A DNA stretch of 10,052 bases from Candidatus Helarchaeota archaeon (GCA_013375405.1 JABXJU010000166.1:1-10052), one strand, 5' to 3'; positions 1 to 7,729 are shown, counted from the first letter of the stretch. Numbers and translations are program-made. Notes: generated by a model from the sequence alone, not told the origin.

Positions 1-2
1 CC

Positions 3-647
3 CAATCGTTCTTCGAAAACGCGTGGCAGCCCTTTGGATTCCAGAATTTCACGAAATTACTTTTTAAAAGACCGGATTTTATCAAAGATATGTTAAAAAC
101 GATCGAAGAATTCTTGAAAGGGGTCATTGACTATTTGGTGACTAACTTCTCCATTGAATTATTTTTCTTTTCTGATGATCTTGGCTATAAAACAGGTCCT
201 CTAATAAGTCCGCGACATTTCATCCAATTCATTTTTCCTAAAATGAAGGATTTTGTCAGTTATTGTCATAAAAATAGCGTCAAAGCCATGTTCCACTCCT
301 GTGGAAATATTAACAAATTACTCGATAAGGTTATAGAAACGAAGATAGATGGTCTAAACCCACTAGAACCTTCAGCTTCGATGGATATCTTTGAGATTAA
401 AAGAAAATATGGAAAAAAGATTACTCTAATGGGTAACGTCGATACGATAGATTTACTTTCCAAAGGAACCCCTAAGGACATCGAATTATACGTGCGTAAA
501 TTAATTCAGCATTGCGCACCTGGAGGCGGATTTATTTTAGCTGATAGTCATTCAATTAATCCTCAAATTACTCACAAAAATTATGAGACACTGATAACCT
601 CTACTAAAAAATACGGGATTTACCCTATTAGAAATTCCCTTCCTTGA
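3..647 (+). CDS. Uroporphyrinogen decarboxylase (UroD)-family protein, 5'-truncated by window edge
   Basis: The frame is open from the first bases of the window to TGA at 645-647, so the N-terminal part lies outside; about 214 residues are visible. The visible part begins with an FENAWQPFGF stretch and continues with FHSCGN (His at 294-296, Cys at 300-302), GLNPLEPSASMD, a GNVDT turn and a GGGFILADSHSINP segment near the end (His at 549-551). This order is characteristic of the UroD / MtaA-MtbA superfamily (COG0407). Members either decarboxylate uroporphyrinogen or transfer methyl groups between corrinoid proteins and a thiol. The HxC pair matches the zinc-ligand motif of the methyltransferase branch, and the later His sits where those enzymes carry a third ligand. 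I therefore favour a methyltransferase-like or uncharacterised UroD relative over true HemE. The substrate cannot be assigned. An internal ATG at 90 is not the start, because homologous sequence continues upstream. Confidence 0.85.
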   Translation, partial: QSFFENAWQPFGFQNFTKLLFKRPDFIKDMLKTIEEFLKGVIDYLVTNFSIELFFFSDDLGYKTGPLISPRHFIQFIFPKMKDFVSYCHKNSVKAMFHSCGNINKLLDKVIETKIDGLNPLEPSASMDIFEIKRKYGKKITLMGNVDTIDLLSKGTPKDIELYVRKLIQHCAPGGGFILADSHSINPQITHKNYETLITSTKKYGIYPIRNSLP

Positions 648-703
648 ATTGGACATGATTTGGTTCTTATTTCTTGTGAGTCTTATGAAAGAGAAAATTT
701 ATA

Positions 704-793
704 ATGGATGAAATCTAACCTTACCAACAAGGTGATTATGGTTGGATCGCGTTCTCTGTCATGGATAAAAAGACGAAGTTTATTCCTTCTTCT
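704..793 (+). pseudogene. Possible relic of a DDE transposase (IS6-like), very degraded
   Basis: In forward frame 2 a short MDEI is followed by a stop (716-718), then by GWIAFSVMDKKTKFI at 740-784. DDE transposases of the IS6 type show a DE dipeptide followed about 18 residues later by a W-rich strand ending in [VI]D-KxT[RK]F. Here the spacing between the two Asp residues is 19 codons across the stop. There is no start codon, no inverted repeat and no other transposase motif, so this is at best a fossil fragment. The match could be chance. Confidence 0.25.
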
Positions 794-833
794 ACAGCGA
801 TCCCCATACACATACGAAAAATCACTCATTCTT

Positions 834-914
834 TTAAATTAAAATTAACTCCACATATTAAGAGAATCAATTTTTATTTGTTGAGTTGTATTATTAAAAA
901 ACAATCTAACGGAG
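834..914 (+). promoter_or_regulatory. Likely leuS promoter and ribosome binding site
   Basis: The stretch before leuS is very AT-rich. Two archaeal TATA-like stretches are visible: TTTTAAATTAAAA beginning at 834, and TTTTTATT near 872-879. The latter would put transcription start roughly 20 nt before the ATG. A GGAG at 911-914 sits 7 nt before the ATG at 922 and supports that start. The exact TATA box is a guess. Confidence 0.35.
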
Positions 915-921
915 CCTAAAT

Positions 922-3720
922 ATGAGTTCAAAAGATACAAAACTGCCTCCATACGAACCTGAAAAGATTGAAAAAAAATGGCAAAAAAAATGGGCAGAAA
1001 AAAAAGTCTTCGAAGTTGAATTAGATCCAAAAAAGGAAAAGTACTATTGTTTGGAAATGTATCCTTATCCCTCGGCTACTTTACATATGGGGCATCTCCG
1101 AAATTATTCAATTGGGGATTGTTTTGCCCGGTACAAACGAATGCGAGGGTTTAATGTACTATATCCAATGGGATATGACAGTTTTGGCTTACCTGCTGAG
1201 AATGCTGCAATTCAACATAGCATTGATCCGGAGAAATGGACTGATGACAACATAACACAAATAAAAAGTCAGCAAAAACGGATTGGATTAAGTTACGACT
1301 GGAGACGTGAAGTCTATAGTCATGATGAGAATTATTATAAATGGAATCAATGGATCTTCCTAAAAATTTTTGAAAAAGACTTGGCATATCGGGATAATTC
1401 GTATGTTAATTGGTGCCCTTCGTGTAATACGGTCTTAGCAAATGAACAGGTAATCAATGGAAAGTGTTGGCGGTGTTCATCCATTGTTACTCAAAAATTC
1501 CTTGAACAGTGGTTATTTAAGATACGGAATTATGCAGATGAACTCTTATACAAATTAGATGAAATCGATTGGCCCGAGCGCGTTAAGGTCATGCAGAGAA
1601 ATTGGATTGGAAGAAGTGAAGGAACTGATATAGAATTTGAGATAGCGGATACTCACGAAAAAATTCGGATCTTCACGACCCGAGCTGATACCCTCTACGG
1701 TTGTACCTTCATGGTCTTTGCTCCGGAACATCCACTTGTTGAAAAATGGGTAAATGGTACTAAGTATGAGAAGCCTTTCAAAAAATTCTATGAGGAAGTG
1801 TTACAACAGGAGAAATTTCAACGGATATCAATTACCGTTGAAAAGAAAGGTATGTTTATTGGAAAATATGCAATAAATCCTGTTAATGATAAAAAAATTC
1901 CAGTGTATGTGGGAAATTTTGTTGTCTTTGAATATGGGGCTGGTGCTATCATGGCAGTTCCAGCTCATGATCAACGAGATTTCGAATTTGCTAAGAAATT
2001 TGATATTCCTATAGTAGTTGTTATCCAACCATTCGATTATGAGTTAAATGTGGAAAAGATGATCCGAGCTTATGAGGGGGATGGCTCCCTAATCAACTCT
2101 GAAGAATTCAATCAATTAGAGAATCGAATGGCGATCAAAGAAATTTCTAAAAAATTAGAAAATGTGGGAAAAGGAAAAGAGACTATCAATTATAAATTGA
2201 GAGATTGGCTCATTTCTCGGCAGAGATATTGGGGTACACCGATTCCTATAATCTATTGTGAGAAATGTGGAGTTGTTCCTGTCCCTTATAAGGAATTACC
2301 AGTAAAATTGCCCAAAGATATTCAATTCACAGGATCTGGTAATCCCTTAGAAACATCAAAAGAATTTGTGAATTGTAAATGTCCCAAATGTAAGGGCGAT
2401 GCTCGGCGAGAAACAGATACAATGGATACGTTCGTGGATTCATCTTGGTATTTCTTTCGATTCTGTGACCCTAACAATACTAACGCAATTTTTGATACAG
2501 AAATTATCGATTACTTCATGCCAGTAAATCAATACATTGGCGGAATTGAACACGCAATTATGCATTTATTATATGCTCGCTTTTTTACAAAGATTTTACG
2601 CGATTTAGGATTATATAAACATGATGAACCCTTTTTAAAACTGTTAACTCAAGGTATGGTTAATAAAGAACATCCATACTGTCCAACTTGTCGTAAATTT
2701 CTTCATCATGGGGAATATAAAGCCAATAAATGCGTAAGCTGTAAAACTCCTTATGAAATGAAAAGTGCAAAAATGTCAAAAAGTCTAGGAAATGTGGTAG
2801 ATCCAAACGTTCTAGTAGATAAATACGGTGCGGATACTTCCCGTTTTTTCATCCTTTTTTGGGCCAATCCTGCAAAAGAAATGGAATGGTCTGATAAAGG
2901 CGTTGAATTTACATGGAATTTTACTAATAAAACATATAATCTATTATTAGAAGAACCAACTGATTTCCGAACCAAGGAAACTATTGATGATCAATTTATT
3001 AAGTTTCATCTTCACAAAACAATTCGCGACGTTACTAAGAGTATTGAAGCTCTCCAACTCCGGGATGCAGCTTACGGTTTATATCAGTTTATCGAAAAGT
3101 TACGTAATTATAAAAATCGCCCCGTAAAACAGGAGATTTTTAAGGAGTGTATTACAAAAACCACACTGCTTTTATCGCCGTTTATGCCACATTTTTGTGA
3201 AGAAATTTGGGAGATCTACGGACATAAGAATTTTATCAGCTTAGAGAAGTGGCCAACCTTTGATAAGCAAAATATTACTCCTAATTTAGAATATAAATGG
3301 AATCTTCTCCAAGATCTCATTTCGGATGTTAAAAATATTCTAAAGGTTATAAAAATAGAAAAAATTCGGAAGATTCAGTTGATTGTCGCTAAAAATTGGA
3401 AATATTCCTTATTTAAATTAATTTCTGATGAATTTAAGAAAGGGACTGAACGAAAAGAATTGATGAAAAAAATTATGCAAACAGACCTTCGCCAATACGG
3501 AAAACAAGTAAACATCCTTCTAAATAAAATACTCAAGAATCCTAATATTTTACCACCCATCAAATTAATTCAAACTGACGAATTGGACTTTTATAAAGCT
3601 ATCGAAGCTAATCTAGCAAATAAATTCTCTGCTACCATCGAAATTTTGAAAGAAGAAGAAACCTCCGAAGAAAAAGCCGTCCAAGCAATTCCAGGCAAAC
3701 CTGTTATAATAATTAATTAA
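922..3720 (+). CDS. leuS: Leucyl-tRNA synthetase, bacterial-type core with archaeal-type C-terminal domain
   Basis: Class I synthetase that attaches leucine to tRNA-Leu and edits mischarged products; 932 residues, apparently complete. The HIGH motif is HMGH at residues 55-58 and KMSKS is at 617-621. A zinc module has Cys165/168 and Cys182/185. The CP1 editing domain follows, with TTRADTLYGCT near 252-262 and GAGAIMAVPAHDQRD at 339-353; Asp350 matches the amino-group-binding Asp of bacterial editing domains. More CxxC pairs occur at 446/449, 487/490 (plus Cys485), 587/590 and 604/607, the last four forming a small zinc-ribbon insert before KMSKS. The editing domain comes after the zinc module and the MQRNWIGRSEG motif, which is the bacterial arrangement. 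From about residue 795 the sequence changes to a domain resembling archaeal LeuRS (DVKNILKV, a VAKNWKY strand, ending IPGKPVIII) and lacks the bacterial VNGK motif. GGAG at 911-914 supports the ATG. The gene converges with the GTPase gene. Confidence 0.95.
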   Translation: MSSKDTKLPPYEPEKIEKKWQKKWAEKKVFEVELDPKKEKYYCLEMYPYPSATLHMGHLRNYSIGDCFARYKRMRGFNVLYPMGYDSFGLPAENAAIQHSIDPEKWTDDNITQIKSQQKRIGLSYDWRREVYSHDENYYKWNQWIFLKIFEKDLAYRDNSYVNWCPSCNTVLANEQVINGKCWRCSSIVTQKFLEQWLFKIRNYADELLYKLDEIDWPERVKVMQRNWIGRSEGTDIEFEIADTHEKIRIFTTRADTLYGCTFMVFAPEHPLVEKWVNGTKYEKPFKKFYEEVLQQEKFQRISITVEKKGMFIGKYAINPVNDKKIPVYVGNFVVFEYGAGAIMAVPAHDQRDFEFAKKFDIPIVVVIQPFDYELNVEKMIRAYEGDGSLINSEEFNQLENRMAIKEISKKLENVGKGKETINYKLRDWLISRQRYWGTPIPIIYCEKCGVVPVPYKELPVKLPKDIQFTGSGNPLETSKEFVNCKCPKCKGDARRETDTMDTFVDSSWYFFRFCDPNNTNAIFDTEIIDYFMPVNQYIGGIEHAIMHLLYARFFTKILRDLGLYKHDEPFLKLLTQGMVNKEHPYCPTCRKFLHHGEYKANKCVSCKTPYEMKSAKMSKSLGNVVDPNVLVDKYGADTSRFFILFWANPAKEMEWSDKGVEFTWNFTNKTYNLLLEEPTDFRTKETIDDQFIKFHLHKTIRDVTKSIEALQLRDAAYGLYQFIEKLRNYKNRPVKQEIFKECITKTTLLLSPFMPHFCEEIWEIYGHKNFISLEKWPTFDKQNITPNLEYKWNLLQDLISDVKNILKVIKIEKIRKIQLIVAKNWKYSLFKLISDEFKKGTERKELMKKIMQTDLRQYGKQVNILLNKILKNPNILPPIKLIQTDELDFYKAIEANLANKFSATIEILKEEETSEEKAVQAIPGKPVIIIN

Positions 3721-3725
3721 TTTTT
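3721..3725 (+). terminator. Oligo-T tract just after leuS, possible archaeal terminator
   Basis: Five T residues follow the leuS stop codon directly, inside a 28-nt convergent gap. Archaeal RNA polymerase can terminate at T-runs without a hairpin. The run is short, so the call is tentative. Confidence 0.35.
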
Positions 3726-3748
3726 CCATTGTATTTCATAAGTAAAAC

Positions 3749-4570
3749 CTATGAATTCAAAACTATTTTCCAACTTCCAATTTTTTTTAGAAAATCAGAC
3801 TTATCTAAAGAAGAGAGACTCGAATCCTCTGGGTAGAGATTTAATTTTTCTAGTCGCCATTTACTCATTTCTTCTAATTTTTCATGATACGGATTCTGTC
3901 TAAATAATTCATTCGTAATAATCTTCAATTCGTTATTTATAACCCTAATTTTTTCATTATTTTTAATTAATTCCTCTAAAAGTATCAGTTCATCGTTCAA
4001 ATTTATATTTAATTTTTGATCTACCTCAAGTGGTTTCACGAATGTATCTTCAATCACAGGTTCATATTGCCGAATCCTTTCTAATACTGCATTAAACATA
4101 TCAATTACACTCTCACCTGTTTTAGCTGAGGTTTCAAAATATGGGATATCTAATCTCAGAGCTATTGATTTAAGCATTTCTAGAGGAACTTTCCGTTCTT
4201 CTGTCAAATCGATCTTATTCCCTAATAATATAAACGGAATTTTCCCACAATACTGTTGAACTTCCCTAAGCCAATTTTCCACGTGATCAAAGGAAATTAG
4301 ATCTGTCACGTCAAACACAATTATAGCAGCATTACTTCCATCATAAAAATTAGTGCGCATAGATTTGAACTCTTCCTGGCCTGCAATATCCCATAACACC
4401 ATCTTAATAGAACTTCCCTGATATTCTAATTCCTTAATTGTCCACTGCACCCCAATTGTTGGAATGTAACTCTCTCGAAACCGTTTCTCAGTATATTTTA
4501 AAATCAACGTTGTTTTTCCAACGCCTCCATCCCCCGCAACAATGACCTTATATTGAAAAGTTGGACTCAT
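3749..4570 (-). CDS. Rab/Ras-like small GTPase with C-terminal helical extension
   Basis: 273-residue Ras-superfamily switch protein that should bind and hydrolyse GTP. All G motifs are intact: P-loop GDGGVGKT at 13-20; switch I PTIG with Thr38; G3 WDIAGQE at 60-66 with catalytic-type Gln65; G4 GNKID at 117-121; G5 ETSAK at 146-150. The fold ends near residue 168 and is followed by about 105 residues predicted by eye to be helical (NLNDELILLEELIKNNEK and on), then a short tail ending in VLNS. There is no C-terminal Cys motif, so prenyl anchoring as in eukaryotic Rabs is unlikely. I chose the ATG at 4570, 10 codons before the first beta-strand motif. A longer frame starting with TTG at 4627 would overlap the upstream gene by 44 nt. 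The upstream pseudo-GTPase gene stops 13 nt before this ATG, so the two are very probably co-transcribed. The exact subfamily was not determined. Confidence 0.9.
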   Translation of the reverse strand: MSPTFQYKVIVAGDGGVGKTTLILKYTEKRFRESYIPTIGVQWTIKELEYQGSSIKMVLWDIAGQEEFKSMRTNFYDGSNAAIIVFDVTDLISFDHVENWLREVQQYCGKIPFILLGNKIDLTEERKVPLEMLKSIALRLDIPYFETSAKTGESVIDMFNAVLERIRQYEPVIEDTFVKPLEVDQKLNINLNDELILLEELIKNNEKIRVINNELKIITNELFRQNPYHEKLEEMSKWRLEKLNLYPEDSSLSSLDKSDFLKKIGSWKIVLNS

Positions 4571-4583
4571 TTTTACTTCACTC

Positions 4584-5126
4584 TTAATAATCTGATCTTG
4601 AAAGTAATTTTCTGGTGAGAAAATCAAGAAATTCCTTTGAGATTAATTCATCTTTTTCCGTTGTATCAAAAAAATCTATATTGAAATCTAATTTTTTCTG
4701 AATTTTCCCCTCCTGAATCAATTCTCTTGTATAACCACTAATAATTTGATTCATACGCTCTTTCATATTATTACCTATGAGTAAAATAGATGAATCAGGA
4801 GAAGTTTTACGCAAATCTCGGATTCTAGAAATAATTTCATCAACATTTTCTTCTTTACTCGTGTCAAAAAGCACTACTATCCCATCTGCTCCCTCATATA
4901 AATTCCGTTTAATCTCTTTATATTTTTCCCCTTTCATAAGCCATAGAACTAAATTAATATCTTTTTTAACATCTTTTTCTTCTATTACTTCATATTTCAA
5001 CTTAAAATCCAATCCAAGGTTGGTTTGATACTTTTCACCCTGGATGATATCTTTTTCATCAAGTAAAAAAACTTCTTTATTCTGTTCAGAGCTTCCTACT
5101 AATACAACCTTAAACTTAATTGTCAT
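4584..5126 (-). CDS. Pseudo-GTPase: Rab-like fold with all nucleotide-binding motifs degenerated
   Basis: 180 residues that align by eye along their whole length with the GTPase encoded just downstream. KFKVVLVGSSEQNKE corresponds to its YKVIVAGDGGVGKTT: the P-loop Gly is Asn16 and the Ser/Thr after Lys17 is Glu18. The G3 segment LWLMKGEKY (61-69) replaces LWDIAGQEEF, losing the Mg-contacting Asp and the catalytic Gln. The following RNLYEGADGIVVLFDTS (74-90) is clearly Rab-like. G4 is GNNMK (118-122) instead of GNKID, and SAK is replaced by TEK (156-158). Switch I has Asn36 where Thr is expected. The reading frame is intact and free of stops, so it is a maintained protein, not a dead gene. 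Start taken at the ATG at 5126; an upstream in-frame TTG at 5138 adds four residues. GTP binding is unlikely; a structural partner role is inferred. Confidence 0.75.
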   Translation of the reverse strand: MTIKFKVVLVGSSEQNKEVFLLDEKDIIQGEKYQTNLGLDFKLKYEVIEEKDVKKDINLVLWLMKGEKYKEIKRNLYEGADGIVVLFDTSKEENVDEIISRIRDLRKTSPDSSILLIGNNMKERMNQIISGYTRELIQEGKIQKKLDFNIDFFDTTEKDELISKEFLDFLTRKLLSRSDY

Positions 5127-5181
5127 TTTAATTCTCAATTCTCTTAAATATCATTCTTATTTGCGATTAACAGAGGTTTAA

Positions 5182-6228
5182 TTATAATTTCCTTTCTATC
5201 CATCGAATATTGTTTCCAAAAACTTTTAAGAACTGTTTAATTTCACTTTTCGATAAATTCAATTTTCGAGCGATAGTTGAAAGGGCATAAGTTCCATCAC
5301 ACATATTCCTTAGTGTGAAGGCAAGGGCTTGGTCTTCTTTATTAGAAGTAAGATTCACGAGATTTTCTATAGAAAGTTGGCGCATAACAGGATAAAGTTC
5401 AACCCAGCTGATAAATTCCTCCGTAAGAAAATAGTTAATTATTTTTATTAATTTGTTAAATGGAATTTGTAATTCTGCCATAATATCTCTGAGATCTTTT
5501 TTCCCATCTAGAGAATAAAGCAAATCAATTCCTGCATCACCAAATAAGTCAATAATTTTTTTATGAGCTTTAGTCTCTCTACTAAAAGCTTCAGTAGCTT
5601 TTTCAGTAGGACTAAAAATATCCGATTCTTCAATTTTTATTTTTATTTCAACAAATTTTCTACTCTCAAGCAAAGAGATATTTTGGCATACTTCCTCTAC
5701 CGAAATGGAAAGAGTAAGTGCTATTTCATTGAGGTTCTTATTGCCATCAATTAAATTAACTATTTTTTTAAGAAGGGGATCATCGGGAAGTTCTTGGTCA
5801 GTTTCAAGTAAATGCGGAAAATAAAATGGATTAATAAGTAAGGCACCAAATTCTTTAACTACTACATCTTTAAATTTCTCAAAAACTATAGTATTTACAC
5901 CAAAATCATCCAATTCCTTATCAAATTCTTCTTCAAACGCATTAACAACTCGTTTTAGAATAGTTCGCGTATCCTTATCATCAAAATCTGCAATAACTGC
6001 CCCATACGTTTTATTTCCATCTTCGATCATGATTGAAAAATCTTCACGTTTGATTAAATTAATATCTTTTTTCTCATCTGGACGTAGCTCCTTTGCAAAA
6101 TGTGAAATCGCGGTAAGTAATCCACTTACTAGATCTGGGTGCAGTCGTTCAGCGTGTCTAAATTGAGCATGAAACGCTGGAAGCCCTCGCTTTTTCATGA
6201 TAATATAAATTTCATGGAGTTTTACCAT
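5182..6228 (-). CDS. Longin-like domain protein with three C-terminal winged-helix-like repeats
   Basis: 348 residues, no signal peptide or membrane segment. Residues 1-125 look like a longin/roadblock-type domain: strand EIYIIMKKRGLPAFHA, a helix LVSGLLTAISHFAKEL, strands around INLIKREDFSIMIED and TYGAVIADFDD, then a long helix ending near VFEKF. This pattern is common in archaeal and Asgard longin-like proteins. The rest carries three related units, each with an xDG turn followed by LxxIA-type helices and a closing hydrophobic strand, at about 150-196, 228-277 and 302-345. They resemble PqqD/winged-helix (HTH) modules. Longin folds in eukaryotes occur in Rab exchange-factor complexes (Mon1-Ccz1, TRAPP) and SNAREs, so a role with the downstream GTPase pair is plausible but inferred. 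Start is ATG at 6228, preceded by a TATA-like box. The stop is 55 nt from the pseudo-GTPase start. Confidence 0.65.
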   Translation of the reverse strand: MVKLHEIYIIMKKRGLPAFHAQFRHAERLHPDLVSGLLTAISHFAKELRPDEKKDINLIKREDFSIMIEDGNKTYGAVIADFDDKDTRTILKRVVNAFEEEFDKELDDFGVNTIVFEKFKDVVVKEFGALLINPFYFPHLLETDQELPDDPLLKKIVNLIDGNKNLNEIALTLSISVEEVCQNISLLESRKFVEIKIKIEESDIFSPTEKATEAFSRETKAHKKIIDLFGDAGIDLLYSLDGKKDLRDIMAELQIPFNKLIKIINYFLTEEFISWVELYPVMRQLSIENLVNLTSNKEDQALAFTLRNMCDGTYALSTIARKLNLSKSEIKQFLKVFGNNIRWIERKL

Positions 6229-6266
6229 CTGAATAGCCCAGCCACTATTTCAATTTACCCTCTTAA

Positions 6267-6276
6267 CTTATAAATA
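6267..6276 (-). promoter_or_regulatory. TATA-like box upstream of the longin-protein gene
   Basis: On the minus strand TATTTATAAG lies about 40 nt before the ATG at 6228. Transcription would start some 25 nt further on and leave a leader of roughly 15 nt. The 80-nt gap after cysS is therefore large enough for the longin-GTPase module to have its own promoter. Confidence 0.45.
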
Positions 6277-6308
6277 ATTATTTTTCCTTTTTATTTATAA
6301 ATAGTTCC

Positions 6309-7721
6309 TTAATCCTTCAACCAAATTGTTCTATTCTGATAATCTAAAAGATTTATTCCTAATTCCTTCAATTTTTCTCGAATTTTATCTGCTATCTCAT
6401 ACCGTTTACTTTCTCGAGCATTTCTCCTCAATTCAAGGATAATTTTAACTAACTTATTGATTAATTTATCTGATTCATCTTCTTCTGGACCTTTCACCAG
6501 ACCCAATACATAGCCCAACTCTAAAAGTAAGTCATGACCTTGTCGTAGAATCTCTGGTTTTACTTTTTCTTTCTTTGACGCTAATCCATTGAGATGTTTG
6601 ACGAGATTATTTATATTAGCGATAGCTTTAGGTGTAGAGATATCATCATCCATGGCCTCTATGAATCCTTCTCTTGTTTTTCGAATAAATGCTTCCAATT
6701 CACTCGTAAGCTCTTCTGAGATTGGTGAATCATCATCCCTCTGTCCGGAAAACGCGATAGCAAGTTGAAATTTCTTATATGTCTGTTCAGCTTGAATAAT
6801 CTGGGCCTCATTAAAATCGATTGGCGACCGATAATGAGTAGAAATTAAGAAGAATCTCAACGCCATCGGAGGGTATTTCTGCAAAATTTCCTCGATTGTA
6901 AAAAAATTCCCTAAAGATTTACTCATTTTCTCTCTATTTATCGTTATAAAGCCGTTATGAATCCAATTTTTTACAAATTGTTTGCCTGTTAGGGCCTCAC
7001 TTTGAGCAATCTCATTTTCATGGTGGGGAAAAACAAGATCTAATCCTCCACCGTGAATATCAAATGACTCCCCCAAATATTTCATACTCATAACACTGCA
7101 TTCAATGTGCCAACCGGGCCGTCCGAGCCCCCATGGCGAGTCCCAATACGGTTCATCGCTTTTTTTTCTTTTCCATAGAGCGAAATCATGTGCGTTTCTT
7201 TTCTTTATTGATTCATCATCTTGACTGGGTTGTAATTCCTCTAACTTTTTATGAGACAGTTTTCCATAATCCTTAAATTTCTCAATATTGAAATACACGC
7301 TCTCCTCCTCTTCATATGCAATCCCTTTATCGATCAATTGTTGGATAATTTTGATCATATCTTTAACGTGTTCTGTGGCTCTCGGATAATATGTTGCACG
7401 TTTCACATTGATTGCGTCAAAATCCTTAAAGTACTGTTTAATAAAGCGATCAGCCAATTCAAAAATTGTAATACCCTCTTCATTTGCCCGTTTAATCATT
7501 TTGTCATCTACATCAGTAAAGTTCGTTATGAATTCGACTCTTTTCTGAGGAAAACGCCATTCCAAATATCTCCGGATAACATCAAATGCTACACCTGCAC
7601 GAGCATGCCCAATGTGGCAATAATCGTAAACAGTCGGCCCACAGATATATACTCGGATCTTAGTTTTTTCTAATGGAATAAACTCTTCCTTTTTGCCCGT
7701 TAGTGTATTGTATATCTTCAT
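6309..7721 (-). CDS. cysS: Cysteinyl-tRNA synthetase
   Basis: Class I synthetase that charges tRNA-Cys; 470 residues, a normal full length. [13 protein letters not shown] at 27-39 contains the HIGH motif (36-39). KMSKS is at 265-269. The catalytic zinc site is complete: Cys27, Cys208 (WHIECS), His233 and Glu237 (FPHHENE), each offset by one from the E. coli enzyme. DHGGGLDL-type sequence (IHGGGLDL, 222-229) and [12 protein letters not shown] are also typical. The C-terminal third is the usual helical, anticodon-binding part. ATG at 7721 is supported by an AGGTG (7730-7734) about 8 nt upstream. The tRNA-Cys gene ends only 28 nt before this start on the same strand, leaving no room for an independent conventional promoter, so co-transcription is likely. 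Confidence 0.97.
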   Translation of the reverse strand: MKIYNTLTGKKEEFIPLEKTKIRVYICGPTVYDYCHIGHARAGVAFDVIRRYLEWRFPQKRVEFITNFTDVDDKMIKRANEEGITIFELADRFIKQYFKDFDAINVKRATYYPRATEHVKDMIKIIQQLIDKGIAYEEEESVYFNIEKFKDYGKLSHKKLEELQPSQDDESIKKRNAHDFALWKRKKSDEPYWDSPWGLGRPGWHIECSVMSMKYLGESFDIHGGGLDLVFPHHENEIAQSEALTGKQFVKNWIHNGFITINREKMSKSLGNFFTIEEILQKYPPMALRFFLISTHYRSPIDFNEAQIIQAEQTYKKFQLAIAFSGQRDDDSPISEELTSELEAFIRKTREGFIEAMDDDISTPKAIANINNLVKHLNGLASKKEKVKPEILRQGHDLLLELGYVLGLVKGPEEDESDKLINKLVKIILELRRNARESKRYEIADKIREKLKELGINLLDYQNRTIWLKD

Positions 7722-7729
7722 TATTGAAA

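Noticed and set aside
90..647. ATG at 90 as the start of the UroD-family gene
   Set aside because: The frame is open to the window edge and encodes family-like sequence (FENAWQPFGF) before that ATG.
845..1030. 61-codon minus-strand open frame over the leuS start
   Set aside because: Overlaps the leuS promoter and N-terminus in antisense and shows no domain features.
4571..4627. Longer start (TTG at 4627) for the intact GTPase
   Set aside because: It overlaps the pseudo-GTPase gene by 44 nt. ATG at 4570 puts the P-loop at the usual distance from the N-terminus.
4777..5028. 83-codon plus-strand open frame opposite the pseudo-GTPase gene
   Set aside because: Ser-rich shadow of the minus-strand gene. 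The minus frame gives a coherent Rab-like fold.
4584..5126. Reading the degenerate GTPase gene as a decayed pseudogene
   Set aside because: The frame has no stops or frameshifts, and the core fold is well kept, so a maintained non-binding protein fits better.
7251..7673. 140-codon plus-strand open frame inside cysS
   Set aside because: Antisense to the highly conserved catalytic part of cysS; Cys- and Phe-rich low-quality sequence and no ribosome binding site.
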